The notes under the pieces are model-generated. The model ran no database searches. It saw nothing but the letters and a program-made list of their open reading frames with translations, and was not told the origin of the DNA. Below are positions 42,093-52,800 of a DNA stretch of 58,667 nt, piece by piece. The DNA is from Deltaproteobacteria bacterium (lineage in GTDB: Bacteria > Myxococcota_A > UBA796 > SXON01). Position 1 is the stretch's first letter. Every line of letters begins with the position of its first letter. The translations under genes were made by a program, and so were the position numbers. The stretch lies in contig CANFCK010000027.1 of NCBI GenBank assembly GCA_947445035.1, forward strand, positions 1 to 58,667, read 5' to 3'.

Positions 42093-44329
42093 TGGCGTGG
42101 CTCACCAGCGGCGGCAGTTTTTCGGGAGGGCAGCTCGTCTGGTCGGGCGAGCCGTGGGTGGTGGGCGTGGTCGCGATGCTCGTCGTGATTGCGCTGGGCT
42201 TGGCGACGCGTCCGATGCCGCTGGCCGGACGCCTCGGAGAGCTCGCTGCCTTGGCCCTTGCGGGGCTTGGTCTCGTGCTCCTGGCAGCCCGTCCGACCTG
42301 GCTCGCCGAGGGGGAACGCACCGAGCCCGGCCGGGTGGTGGTCCTGGTGGATGCGTCCCGCTCGATGGGCGTGACCGAGCCCTCTGGACAGACGCGGATC
42401 GCCCTGGCCCGCGAGGTGCTGGCCCGCTTGCCCGACGCCGAGCGCTTCCACTTCGGCGGCGACCTCCGCCCTGGGGAACCGCTCACCGCCGACCTCGGCG
42501 CCACCGACATCGCAGGGGCGCTTCAAGCGCTCTCGCGTCGGTACGCGGGCGAGGCGTTGGCGGGCGTTGTGCTGGTCACCGACGGCATCGACCGTGGGGG
42601 CCTGCTTCGCTTGGAGGCTGATGGCAGCCGTCGTCTCGACGCGTCGGCGCTCCCCGAGCTGCCTGGTCCGCTCACCGTGGTGCAGATCGGGCAGGATCGC
42701 GCCGTCCCCGACGTGGCGATCGTGGATGTGCGCGCGGGCGCCTTCGCGTTTTTGCGGGCCCCCTTCACCATCGAGGTCGACGTCGTCCGGACCGCGGTCG
42801 ACATCGACGCCACGACCGTGACGCTCACGCGAAACGGCCAGGCCGCCGGCACGCGGCGGGTCGCCTTCGATGAGGAGGGCCGCGGCCGGGTGAGCTTCCC
42901 CGTCACCCCCGACGCACCCGGCCGTTTCATCTACGAGCTGAGCGTCCCCGCGCCGCCCGAAGACGCGGTCCCCGGCAACAACAGCATGTCCCGCGCCATC
43001 CGGGTGGTGCGTGACCGGATGCGCGTGCTCCAGGTCTGCGGCTCGCCGTCGATGGATCAGAAGTTCCTCCGCTTGTTCCTCAAGGAGGACCCGGGCGTCG
43101 ACCTCGTGAGCTTCTTCATCCTCCGGACCATGGTCGACATGGGCTCGGACTACATGCCGCAGGAGCTCGCGCTCATCGAGTTCCCGTACCGGAAGCTGTT
43201 TGCCGACGAACTCTCGACCTTTGACCTTGTTATTCTCCAGAACTTCGACCACGAGCCCTACTTCGAGCGTGACAGTGAGCGGCTTCTCGGCAACCTCGCC
43301 GAGTACGTCAAGAATGGGGGCGCCCTCGCCTTTCTGGGCGGCGATCGAAGCTTCGACCTCGGCAAGTACGGCCGGACCCCGCTGGCAGAGGTGCTCCCCA
43401 TCGAGCTCGGCGTTCGCGGCGAGAGCGTCGACCCCGCCCCCTTTGCGCCACTGCTCACGGCCGCCGGCGCGCGTCATCCGCTCACCCGCCTCGCCGCCGA
43501 CGGCGCCGAGAACGAGGCGCTGTGGGCCCAATTGCCGGTGCTCGACGGCACCAACCTGAGCCTCGGTCCGGCCAAAGGCGCTGCGGTGTTGCTCGCCCAT
43601 CCATCGCTGACGACGGCCAATGGGCCGTTGCCCGTCCTCGCGGTCGGTCAGGTGGGGCTGGGGCGCACCATGGCGCTGTCGGTGGACAGCTCCTGGCGTT
43701 GGTCCTTCGCCGAAGCGGGCAAGGGCGGTGGCAACCAGGCCTACCTCCGCTTCTGGAAGTCCGCGATGCGCTGGCTGGTCGGCGACCCCGACGATCAGGC
43801 CGTCACCATCGAGGTTGCCCGCGAAAACGTCGAGCCGGGCGAGGTGCAGAAGGCCGTGGCGCGGGTCCGCGACGCCGGCTTCGCGCCGTTGACCGGCGCC
43901 ACCGTCATCGGCGAAGTCCTCAGCCCCAGCGGGCGGACCCCGATTTCGTTGCCGACCGATAGCCAGGGCCTCGCCACGATCGAGGTCCCCACGGCCGAGC
44001 GGGGTGCTCATCGCGTCAAAGTACGCGCGGTGTCCGCGGCGGGGCTGCCCCTCGGCAGTGCGGAGACGGTCTACGCGGTGGTCACACGCGACCCGGAGTT
44101 GGACCGCATCGCGCCTGACAGTGAGGCGCTACGGGCCCTGGCCACGGCAACCGGCGGGCTGTACATCGCCCCGGGTACCTGGCAGGCGCCGCTTTACGAC
44201 GACGACGCCGCGCGGCTGGTTCGCGAACGGCGGGAGTCGCCACTGTGGTCGGCGCCGCTGCTCGGCATGTTCGTCGCGGCGATGGCCAGCCTGGCGTGGT
44301 GGTCGAGGCGGCGGGCGGGCAGGCGATGA
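42089..44329 (+). CDS. second vWA membrane protein with GATase-like domain
   Basis: A 746-residue membrane protein with TM segments near 25-43 and 48-66, a vWA domain with MIDAS VLVDASRSMGVT (Asp88), a large beta-rich part, and a glutamine-amidotransferase-like segment: VILQNFDHEPYFERDSERLL, NGGALAFLGGDRSFDL, GRTMALSVDSSWRWSF. The last 30 residues form a TM (SAPLLGMFVAAMASLAWW) with a basic end. It ends the MoxR operon. The paired vWA proteins (this and 39280) probably form a membrane complex, as for BatA/BatB. Its ATG overlaps the DUF4159 stop (ATGA). Confidence 0.85.
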   Translation: MMAWLTSGGSFSGGQLVWSGEPWVVGVVAMLVVIALGLATRPMPLAGRLGELAALALAGLGLVLLAARPTWLAEGERTEPGRVVVLVDASRSMGVTEPSGQTRIALAREVLARLPDAERFHFGGDLRPGEPLTADLGATDIAGALQALSRRYAGEALAGVVLVTDGIDRGGLLRLEADGSRRLDASALPELPGPLTVVQIGQDRAVPDVAIVDVRAGAFAFLRAPFTIEVDVVRTAVDIDATTVTLTRNGQAAGTRRVAFDEEGRGRVSFPVTPDAPGRFIYELSVPAPPEDAVPGNNSMSRAIRVVRDRMRVLQVCGSPSMDQKFLRLFLKEDPGVDLVSFFILRTMVDMGSDYMPQELALIEFPYRKLFADELSTFDLVILQNFDHEPYFERDSERLLGNLAEYVKNGGALAFLGGDRSFDLGKYGRTPLAEVLPIELGVRGESVDPAPFAPLLTAAGARHPLTRLAADGAENEALWAQLPVLDGTNLSLGPAKGAAVLLAHPSLTTANGPLPVLAVGQVGLGRTMALSVDSSWRWSFAEAGKGGGNQAYLRFWKSAMRWLVGDPDDQAVTIEVARENVEPGEVQKAVARVRDAGFAPLTGATVIGEVLSPSGRTPISLPTDSQGLATIEVPTAERGAHRVKVRAVSAAGLPLGSAETVYAVVTRDPELDRIAPDSEALRALATATGGLYIAPGTWQAPLYDDDAARLVRERRESPLWSAPLLGMFVAAMASLAWWSRRRAGRR

Positions 44330-44398
44330 CGCTGCCGAGGGGAGGGGATGGCTCGCCGCGCAGTCCGGCCCGCGTCGCCACGGACCGACACGAACGGT

Positions 44399-45526
<1,128 letters not shown>

Positions 45527-45528
45527 GT

Positions 45529-45876
45529 CTACTCCAGGATCGTGATGGGGCGTTCGCCCTTGAAGCGGCCGGTCTGGACCTTCAGGACGGCGTCGCCGGC
45601 TTGGGCCCAGGTGATGAGGGGGGCGTTGCCGCTGTCGTCGATGACCCCGGCCGTTGCAGGCTCGACCGAGAGGCGGCTGACGCCCATCATCACCACATCG
45701 TCGCAAGTGAGCCAAAACGTCCAGCTGTCGTTGACGTGGGGCTCTTCGGGCCCATCGAACTTCACGACCGCCGGTTCGCACACCACCTCATCGGGGTAGT
45801 CAATTTCCTCGGGTTCGGCGGAGTCACCAGTGTCGACTGTGGTCTCGCAGGCCGCGAGCAGGAGCGCGAGGATCAT
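45529..45876 (-). CDS. small lipoprotein, first gene of a pair
   Basis: A 115-residue predicted lipoprotein: MILALLLAACETTVDTGDS has lipobox LAAC and the Asp/Thr/Gly/Ser spacer. The rest has a cysteine pair (VCEPAV and LTCDDV) and ends as a strand-rich domain (AVLKVQTGRFKGERPITILE), perhaps immunoglobulin-like. A GTG 12 bases upstream is a possible alternative start. It is transcribed just before the Asp-Thr stalk lipoprotein. Confidence 0.65.
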   Translation of the reverse strand: MILALLLAACETTVDTGDSAEPEEIDYPDEVVCEPAVVKFDGPEEPHVNDSWTFWLTCDDVVMMGVSRLSVEPATAGVIDDSGNAPLITWAQAGDAVLKVQTGRFKGERPITILE

Positions 45877-45907
45877 GGGGTGCGGCACGTAACCGGCTCC
45901 AAGCCGT

Positions 45908-46056
45908 ATGGCCGAGGTACGCGGTTACACTCCCGACGCGGGGGAAGCGCAGCTCATCGATGGCCGCTATGAGGTGCTGAGCGTGCTCGGCGCCGGCGGC
46001 AGTCGTTGCGTTTGGCGGGTGCGCGAGCGGGGAGGGGACCGCGACCTGGCGCACAA
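45908..46056 (+). pseudogene. fragment of a Ser/Thr protein kinase N-terminus
   Basis: From ATG 45908 the frame reads AQLIDGRYEVLSVLGAGGS, then CVWRVRERGGDRDLAHKRW. This matches subdomains I-II of Hanks-type kinases: the glycine-rich loop LGAGGS and the ATP-binding Lys in AHKRW. Right after it the kinase sequence stops and a DUF2461-like frame begins. It is a truncated relic, not a working kinase. Confidence 0.6.
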
Positions 46057-46059
46057 GCG

Positions 46060-46422
46060 ATGGCGCTTTTCCATGGGCCCGCATGCATCGTTGACGACCT
46101 CGCCCAGAACAACAACAAGGACTGGTTTGAGGCCAATCGGAAGCGGTACGGCCGCGACGTGAAAGAGCCGGCGGTCGCCTTGGTGACCGCCCTGGCCCCC
46201 CGGCTTGCCACCCTTTCGCTGCACCTCCGCAAAGTCGCGAAGGGCAACGGTAGCTCTGTGTCGCGCATCCACCCGGGCCTCTGTCGCACGACGTTTGGAG
46301 CGGGCCGAACGGTGGACGTCACCCTGCCCCAGGATCAGCTCGTGGACGCGGTTTCAGCGGCGTGGCGTGACGCCTGGCCGCTGATGCGGCTCACGTGCGC
46401 GGCGCTGGGATTGGCGCTGTAA
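46060..46422 (+). pseudogene. DUF2461 fragment joined to unrelated sequence
   Basis: The frame from ATG 46060 reads DDLAQNNNKDWFEANRKRYG, then PAVALVTALAPRLATLS and NGSSVSRIH, the conserved start of DUF2461 proteins (about 220 residues). After SRIH the expected RDTRFSKDKTPYK part is missing and a different sequence (FGAGRTVDVTLPQDQLVDAV) follows to the stop. So a 5' part of one gene seems joined to the 3' part of another. The last 32 bases overlap the convergent phosphoesterase gene. Confidence 0.5.
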
Positions 46423-47230
46423 TCGTGACGATGACGACCTCCGGTGGGCGGTTCCACCGGATGGGCAGCACGCTGGTCCCGATGCCGGACGTCACGTAGA
46501 CGGGGAGCCCGTCGACATTTTTGCGGCCGTACCAGGACATGTCGCCCAGCAGGTACTCCGTCACCCACGGGATGTTCACCTGCCCGCCGTGGGTGTGGCC
46601 GGCGACCAAAAGCTGGGCCTTCCCCGCCAAGCCTGTCGCGACATCCGCACTATGACTCATCGCCAGGACCGGGGCGCCAACTGGCACATCGTGGAGGGCT
46701 ACCTCGACGGAGGCGTGTCGCGTCAGCGCATCGCCGACGCCCACCAACCAGAACGTCTGCTCGCTCGACCGCAGCGGAACCGCCGCATTGTCGTGGACGG
46801 CGATGCCCGCATCTTGGAGCGCCTCTTTGATGAGGTCCTCGTCGTTCCACCAGTCGTGGTTGCCGAGCACGGCGTGAACGCCGAGGGGGGCGCGGATGGC
46901 GCCGAGCGAGGGCGCCCACTCGCCCGGTGGTACGTGGCGGCCTCCCGGGATCGCGTTGACAGCGTAGTCGCCGAGCAGAAGCACCAGATCGGGAGCCACC
47001 GCGGTCACGACGTCGGCAATGTCGGCTACCCGCGCCGCGTCCACGCCGGGTGAGCCGACGTGCAGGTCCGCGACGAGCGCCACCCGAATCGGCGCACCCA
47101 GCCAACCGGCAAGCTCGATCTGCTCCTCTCGCACGAAGAGCAGCCTCGGCTCGACGCCGGCCGCCCAAGCCAGCGCACAGAGAGCCGTGCCCAAGACCAC
47201 GATCGGGAACCGTGGCCGTTTCCAAATCAT
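46391..47230 (-). CDS. membrane-anchored metallophosphoesterase
   Basis: A 279-residue calcineurin-type phosphodiesterase like YkuE/YaeI. An N-terminal signal anchor (FPIVVLGTALCALAWAAG) is followed by the metal-site motifs VADLHVGSPG, LLGDYAVN, GNHDWWNDED, MSHSADV and AGHTHGGQ, in the correct order. In E. coli, YaeI acts on UDP-diacylglucosamine-type substrates in lipid A synthesis, but the substrate here is unproven. No upstream ribosome binding site is obvious. Confidence 0.88.
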   Translation of the reverse strand: MIWKRPRFPIVVLGTALCALAWAAGVEPRLLFVREEQIELAGWLGAPIRVALVADLHVGSPGVDAARVADIADVVTAVAPDLVLLLGDYAVNAIPGGRHVPPGEWAPSLGAIRAPLGVHAVLGNHDWWNDEDLIKEALQDAGIAVHDNAAVPLRSSEQTFWLVGVGDALTRHASVEVALHDVPVGAPVLAMSHSADVATGLAGKAQLLVAGHTHGGQVNIPWVTEYLLGDMSWYGRKNVDGLPVYVTSGIGTSVLPIRWNRPPEVVIVTITAPIPAPRT

Positions 47231-47306
47231 TCGCTACCGTCACCCGCCCGCGTGCGCCTGCCGCTGCCAACCCGTGCAACCGGCGTGCAACGACGGCCGC
47301 AGCTGA

Positions 47307-48350
<1,044 letters not shown>

Positions 48351-48435
48351 GGGCCCCTCCGGAACCTCGATCATAGCCTGCCCGTGGCGGTCACGCGGGG
48401 TGGCGCGGGATAGGCGGTGCGGCGCCGGATACACC

Positions 48436-49281
48436 GTGGTCTTCTTCCTTGTCGCCTGCACGACGCTAAAACCGACGTGGATCGAGGCACCATCCTGTGA
48501 CGCCGAGCCCTACGCGTGGTCGGACGACCTGTTGTCATGGATCAGTCAGGGGGAGGGAAGCGGCGCCTTCTCGATCGATCCGCCGGGCGACGCCGCCACG
48601 CTGGTCGAAGGGAACTACAGCCCCTACTCCGGGTCCTTCTCTTGGGAGCGCACCTACGGTAGCGAGTATTTCCTCACGCAAGATGTGGTCGAAGACGGGT
48701 TCGGCACCGCCTGGCACAACGGCGACCTGGACATCGAGTATGTCGCGACCACGACCGACCGCCTGGACGAAAGAACTAGCCTTGGTCATCGCGTAACGCG
48801 CGAGGGTTGCGAGCAGCAGTGGTGGGTGTGGGATGTCGCCGCGGACACCCTTGAGTACACTCGTTTCAGTGGCACGTTTTCGAGCACTTCTTTGTTGTGG
48901 ACGGCCGACGTTGCCGATGTCGAGTGGACGGGCACCCAAGCCAAGGAAGGCTCTTCGATCGAGGACTATGTCGGCGCTGGACTCGAACAGCACACGCAAC
49001 GCCGGGTGGACGGCACGGCGGAGCGCACGTTTGTCCAGGTCGTGGACGAATACACCTACGATGGCTCCGAATCTCGGGACTGGAACGGCGACCGCACGCA
49101 AGAGTACGAGATCCTGGAAAACGGGAAGCAGGTCTGTTCTGTCGAAGCCGAGTTCGACTACTCCGGTGCCGGCGCCGCCCGCTACGACTGCGGCAGCGCC
49201 GATGTGGACTGTGAGTATGTCGTCGATGACAATGGGTCTTGCACCTACAGTTGCACCGATGGGCAAGACGGCGACTGTTAG
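48436..49281 (+). CDS. lipoprotein of unknown function
   Basis: A 281-residue predicted lipoprotein from a GTG start: MVFFLVACTTLKPTW has lipobox LVAC. The mature part is rich in Trp, Tyr, Glu and Ser, with alternating short strands (TYGSEYFLTQDVVEDG; EYTRFSGTFSSTSLLW). Near the C-terminus are closely spaced Cys (CEYVVDDNGSCTYSCTDG). A -10-like GATAGG lies at 48409-48414, so the leader is about 15 bases. It is transcribed convergently toward the SUMF1-like gene, with an inverted repeat between. No family is recognised. Confidence 0.65.
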   Translation: MVFFLVACTTLKPTWIEAPSCDAEPYAWSDDLLSWISQGEGSGAFSIDPPGDAATLVEGNYSPYSGSFSWERTYGSEYFLTQDVVEDGFGTAWHNGDLDIEYVATTTDRLDERTSLGHRVTREGCEQQWWVWDVAADTLEYTRFSGTFSSTSLLWTADVADVEWTGTQAKEGSSIEDYVGAGLEQHTQRRVDGTAERTFVQVVDEYTYDGSESRDWNGDRTQEYEILENGKQVCSVEAEFDYSGAGAARYDCGSADVDCEYVVDDNGSCTYSCTDGQDGDC

Positions 49282-49307
49282 GGTGGTGGGTGCGTTGGGA
49301 GCGGAAG

Positions 49308-49390
49308 GAGAGCGGCCGCCGCTGCGCGTCGCCGGGCTATCGCTCCGGGGCAACCCCTCCGCTCTATCCCTTCCGCGGGCGGCCGCTCTC
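49308..49390. repeat. inverted repeat between convergent genes
   Basis: GAGAGCGGCCGCC (49308-49320) and its exact reverse complement (49378-49390) flank 57 bases. A second near-match pairing (GCGGAAGG...AGAGCGG with CCGCTCTATCCCTTCCGC) is possible within the same stretch. It lies between two convergent genes and probably works as a bidirectional terminator. No other gene is present in 49282-49388. Confidence 0.6.
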
Positions 49391-50489
49391 AGTACGGCGC
49401 CGCCGCGCACCGCATCCCAATGGTCCCGTTGAAGTCCGGCGCATGTTCGTGGGAGTTCCCGGAGATCGGACAGGCGATGGCCGATCCCGTGTAGTAGGCG
49501 CAGCCACGTTTGCTGGTGAGCGGCATGCCTTCGCGCGCATCGTCGCCCGAAAACCGCACGATCTCCGCGTCGTCGATGGTCAGCGCCACCGCGAGGTAGG
49601 TGTCGGCCAGGCTGGACGAGGCGGAGTCGTTCACCAGGTACCCGGCCATGAAGATGTCGTCGGGCCGGGCGAGCCCCTCGGCATCGAGGCTGACCACTCC
49701 CTCCGCGCTCACCTCCGGCCGAAGCGAAGAAAACACCACCCCGCGGTAGACCAGCCAAGAGACATCGCCGTCGGTTGATCGGAGCTGGCCATCCTCTGCA
49801 AGCTCGATGCCGTGGCCCTCCGCGGCGGCCCGTGCAAACCACGCGTCACGATTGCTGTCTTCTTGGGGGTCCACCCACTCCCAGGCGTTGCCCACCTGGT
49901 CGTAGACCCCGAAGGGGCTCACACATCCCGGCGCCGAGCCGGTGGGCTGAAGCGCGTCGACGACCGGTACGCCGAGGCTGTCCGGGAGCAAACAGACGCC
50001 CTCCTCAGCGGCTTCCCCGTAGGGGTAGCGCTGCCCGCCCACGCCGTAGACGCCGTCGCCCGCGTCCTCCCACTCGCTGTCCGTTGCGAGGTGTTTGTAG
50101 CCGACGACCTCGCCGTCTTTGGAGAGGACGGGCGTCGCCTCGCAGGCGGCGCGCGCCTCGATGAAGGTGACGGTCACCGTCGGCAGGGCGCCTGCGACAC
50201 TCGCGTAGGTGCCGGTGCCGCTGACCTCGTAGGCATCGATGCAGTAGACCGGGTCCACCGCGGGCACCGGCACCATCCCCGCCGCGCAACGCGTACCCGG
50301 AGCGGGGGTGTCAGCCGTGTCGGCAGAGTCGCCCGTGTGCGCCGAGGTGTCGCCGGTTTCCGCGCCGCTGTCGCCGCCATCGTGGGTGTCGCGACCGGTA
50401 TCGCCCTTTCCGTCGTCGCCTGAATCGGTGGGGGGGGCGACGCAACCGGCAAACAGTCCGAACCAGGGGGTCGCTGCCAGAATCCACAC
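49389..50489 (-). CDS. SUMF1/FGE-like lipoprotein
   Basis: A 366-residue predicted lipoprotein: MWILAATPWFGLFAGCVAPP has lipobox FAGC. A Gly/Asp/Thr-rich linker runs to about residue 65. The domain then shows the formylglycine-generating-enzyme pattern: GMVPVPAVDPVYCIDAYEVS, FIEARAACEA, QVGNAWEWVDPQED and, at the end, NGTIGMRCAAAPY. SUMF1-type domains oxidise a Cys of sulfatases or bind other ligands; many bacterial lipoproteins of this kind are inactive surface proteins. The active-site cysteines of FGE cannot be assigned with confidence. Start is GTG. Confidence 0.8.
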   Translation of the reverse strand: MWILAATPWFGLFAGCVAPPTDSGDDGKGDTGRDTHDGGDSGAETGDTSAHTGDSADTADTPAPGTRCAAGMVPVPAVDPVYCIDAYEVSGTGTYASVAGALPTVTVTFIEARAACEATPVLSKDGEVVGYKHLATDSEWEDAGDGVYGVGGQRYPYGEAAEEGVCLLPDSLGVPVVDALQPTGSAPGCVSPFGVYDQVGNAWEWVDPQEDSNRDAWFARAAAEGHGIELAEDGQLRSTDGDVSWLVYRGVVFSSLRPEVSAEGVVSLDAEGLARPDDIFMAGYLVNDSASSSLADTYLAVALTIDDAEIVRFSGDDAREGMPLTSKRGCAYYTGSAIACPISGNSHEHAPDFNGTIGMRCAAAPY

Positions 50490-50533
50490 GTCAACTCCCG
50501 CCGGCGCGATGATACCGCATCGGCGGAGGCATC

Positions 50534-50761
50534 ATGTCGCGCGTTCGCATCACCTACTGCCAAAGCTGAGGGTACCTCCCGCAGGCCAGCCGGGCGCTGG
50601 AAGCCCTTCGGGAGGAAGTGGAGATCGAGGCCGAGCTGGTCCCTGGCCGGGGCGGAATCTTCCTGGTCGAGGTCGATGGTCGGGTCGTCGCCAAAAAGAC
50701 CATCGAAGGGTTTCCGACGACGGACCAGATTGTGCATGAGGTGGCGCGGGCGTTGGGGTAG
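50534..50761 (+). CDS. SelW-like (Rdx family) selenoprotein with in-frame TGA
   Basis: Conceptual translation through a TGA at 50567-50569 gives a 75-residue protein, starting MSRVRITYC, then Q, S, U (Sec12), GYLPQASRALEALREE. It has the thioredoxin-fold redox motif CxxU (C9, U12), and the later half ELVPGRGGIFLVEVDGR and KKTIEGFPTTDQ is typical of the SelT/SelW/SelH family. Without Sec decoding, only 11 codons would be translated. GGAGG lies four bases before the ATG (50525-50529). A SECIS-type hairpin is found directly behind the TGA. The role of this family is thought to be thiol-redox; Sec machinery is not in this window. Confidence 0.85.
50575..50615 (+). promoter_or_regulatory. bacterial SECIS-type hairpin in the selenoprotein gene
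   Basis: CCTCCCG (50575-50581) pairs with CGGGAGG (50609-50615). Inside it, CCAGC (50586-50590) pairs with GCTGG (50596-50600) around loop CGGGC (50591-50595). The inner loop begins 21 bases after the last base of the TGA, within the usual distance for bacterial SECIS elements. The RNA is within the coding frame, as expected. Confidence 0.7.
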
Positions 50762-50794
50762 GCGTGCCTGCACCACGGCGAAGCACGTCGCGGC

Positions 50795-51520
50795 TTATCC
50801 CGAGGCGGCTCGTCGCAACCAAGCCCCATAGACCGGAAGCCCCTCTTTCTGGAACTTCGCCTGGTATCCGGTGACGATGTCGTCGGGCCAGGGCGATCCG
50901 GCCCGGCGGATGTCCTCGCTGGTGCCGATCACCGACCACGTCGACGAGACCGCCACCGCCGCCAAGAGCGCCAGATGGTGGCCGTCAAAATCGGTCTTGA
51001 GGCGCAGCTCGCCGCCGGGCGCGACGAGGCGAGCCGCGCCCTCGAGGAAGCCCGGGGTGATCAGCCGGTGCTTGGCGTCGCTGGGGTGCGACCAGGGGTC
51101 GGGATGGTTGATGTGCACCGCGGCAAGCTCGCCGGGAGTGAAGAGCTGCTCCACCTCGAACCAGGAGTAGCGCACGACCCTGGCGTTGGAAGCCCCCACC
51201 GCGCGCACCTTTTCCGCGGCCTGTACGCAACGTTTGTATCGGATTTCCAGGCCGATCCAGTCGCGGTCTGGCGCGCGTGAGGCGGAATCGGCCAGCCAGC
51301 TACCGTTGCCGACACCCAACTCCAGGTGCCGAGGCACATCGCGACCGAACTCCGTGTGCCACCTCCCTTTGTGCGATGGCGCCTGCTCCGCAGCGATGAT
51401 CTCCTTGCCGAAACGCTCGTGGTCCTGCCGATAGGGGTTCACCTCGTGGCGATTGCTGGGGCCGTGGGCGCGGGTGGAAAAGGGAGCGGCGCTTTGGCCG
51501 GGGCGGCGGTTCATCGCCAC
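50795..51520 (-). CDS. trmB: tRNA (guanine-N7-)-methyltransferase TrmB
   Basis: A 241-residue SAM-dependent methyltransferase that makes m7G46 in tRNA. NPYRQDHERFGKEIIA, HLELGVGNGSWLADSAS (SAM loop), IGLEIRYKRCVQAAEKV, AAVHINHPDPWSHPSDAKHR and the C-terminal KTDFDGHHLALL and YQAKFQKEGLPVYG are typical of TrmB. HINHPDPW replaces the more common INFPDPW. The start could be ATG 51520 or 51514. It is convergent with the selenoprotein gene and divergent from the deoA gene with only 35 bases between. Confidence 0.88.
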   Translation of the reverse strand: MAMNRRPGQSAAPFSTRAHGPSNRHEVNPYRQDHERFGKEIIAAEQAPSHKGRWHTEFGRDVPRHLELGVGNGSWLADSASRAPDRDWIGLEIRYKRCVQAAEKVRAVGASNARVVRYSWFEVEQLFTPGELAAVHINHPDPWSHPSDAKHRLITPGFLEGAARLVAPGGELRLKTDFDGHHLALLAAVAVSSTWSVIGTSEDIRRAGSPWPDDIVTGYQAKFQKEGLPVYGAWLRRAASG

Positions 51521-51540
51521 GCGGGGCTATCGCGCCGCGT

Positions 51541-51546
51541 TAGGTT
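51541..51546 (+). promoter_or_regulatory. -10-like hexamer of the pyrimidine phosphorylase gene
   Basis: TAGGTT ends nine bases before the ATG at 51556. No ribosome binding site lies between. The match to a -10 consensus is modest. Confidence 0.3.
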
Positions 51547-51555
51547 CACCCTCCC

Positions 51556-52800
51556 ATGATTGACGACATCCTCAGGGCCAAGCGCGCCGGCCAGCGGCTC
51601 TCCGATGAGCAGCTTGCCGCCTTCGTGCGCGGCGTCGTCGACGGGTCGGTGTCCAGGCCCCAAGCCGCAGCATGGCTGGCGTTTGTCTTCGTGCACGGGC
51701 TGGACGACGCCGAGGCGGTGGCGCTCACCCGGGAAATGACCGATTCCGGCGCCCGCCTGTCGTGGCCGGGCATCGACGGCCCCTTCGTGGACAAACACAG
51801 CACCGGCGGCGTCGGCGACAAAGTCAGCCTGGTGCTGGCGCCGTTGTGGGCCGAGCTGGGGTGGCGGGTGCCGATGATCTCCGGCCGGGGGCTGGGTCAC
51901 ACCGGCGGCACCCTCGACAAGTTGGAGGCAATTCCCGGCTTTCGGACCGACCTCGATGACGCGGCGCTCCACCGGGTGCTCGGCTCGGTCGGTGCGTTCA
52001 TCTCGGGCCAGACGGGGGAGCTCGCCCCGGCGGATCGCATTTTATACGCGCTCCGCAACGAGACGCAGACGGTGGAATGCATCCCGCTCATCGTCGCCAG
52101 CATCCTGTCGAAGAAGCTGGCGGAGGGTCTGGATCGCCTGGTGCTGGACGTCAAGGTGGGCTCGGGCGCGTTCATGAAGACCGAAGCCGAGGCGCGCACG
52201 CTCGCCGAAGCGATGGTCGCGGTCGGAAACGGCGCGGGGGTCGAGACCAGCGCCGACCTCACCGACATGGAGCAGCCGCTCGGCATCGCCGCCGGCAACG
52301 CCAACGAGGTGAGGGAAGCGATGGACACCCTTCGCGGCGGCGGCCCCGCCGACCTGCGGGCGCTGACGTTGTCTCTGGCTCGCCATCCTGACGCAGCCCG
52401 CGTGCTGGACAGCGGCGCCGCCTACGATCGATTCGAGCGCATGGTGCGCGCCCAAGGCGGCCGCCTCGATGAGCTGCCGGCGGGTGCGCCGGCCGAGGAG
52501 GTGCTCACCGCCACGCTTTCAGGGGTGGTCACCCGCTGCGATGCGCTCGCGATCGGCCGCGCGGCGTTCGTCTTGGGCGCGGGTCGTCTTCGTGCGGAGG
52601 ACCCGGTGGACCCTCGGGTCGGCGTGCTCGTCCACAAGAAAGTGGGGGACCGCGTGGAGCGTGGCGAGCCGCTCGCGACGCTGCAACACGCCGAAAAGAA
52701 CCTGGAAAGAGCACGCCGCGCGCTGGCGGGCGCCTTCTCCATCGGTCACAGTGGCGGGCGGCGCCCTCTGTTCTACGCCCGCATCGAGGCTCCGTCGTGA
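51556..52800 (+). CDS. deoA: thymidine/pyrimidine-nucleoside phosphorylase
   Basis: Splits thymidine (or uridine) with phosphate to the base and sugar-1-phosphate; cytosolic. The 414-residue protein contains the signature DKHSTGGVGDKVSLVLAPL, SGRGLGHTGGTLDKLEAIPG and KKLAEGLDRLVLDVKVGSGA, all typical of the family. The C-terminal domain (about 330-414) has VDPRVGVLVHKKVGDRVERG. A NupC transporter downstream on the same strand fits nucleoside salvage. DeoA versus Pdp (uridine-accepting) cannot be separated by eye. Confidence 0.93.
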   Translation: MIDDILRAKRAGQRLSDEQLAAFVRGVVDGSVSRPQAAAWLAFVFVHGLDDAEAVALTREMTDSGARLSWPGIDGPFVDKHSTGGVGDKVSLVLAPLWAELGWRVPMISGRGLGHTGGTLDKLEAIPGFRTDLDDAALHRVLGSVGAFISGQTGELAPADRILYALRNETQTVECIPLIVASILSKKLAEGLDRLVLDVKVGSGAFMKTEAEARTLAEAMVAVGNGAGVETSADLTDMEQPLGIAAGNANEVREAMDTLRGGGPADLRALTLSLARHPDAARVLDSGAAYDRFERMVRAQGGRLDELPAGAPAEEVLTATLSGVVTRCDALAIGRAAFVLGAGRLRAEDPVDPRVGVLVHKKVGDRVERGEPLATLQHAEKNLERARRALAGAFSIGHSGGRRPLFYARIEAPS

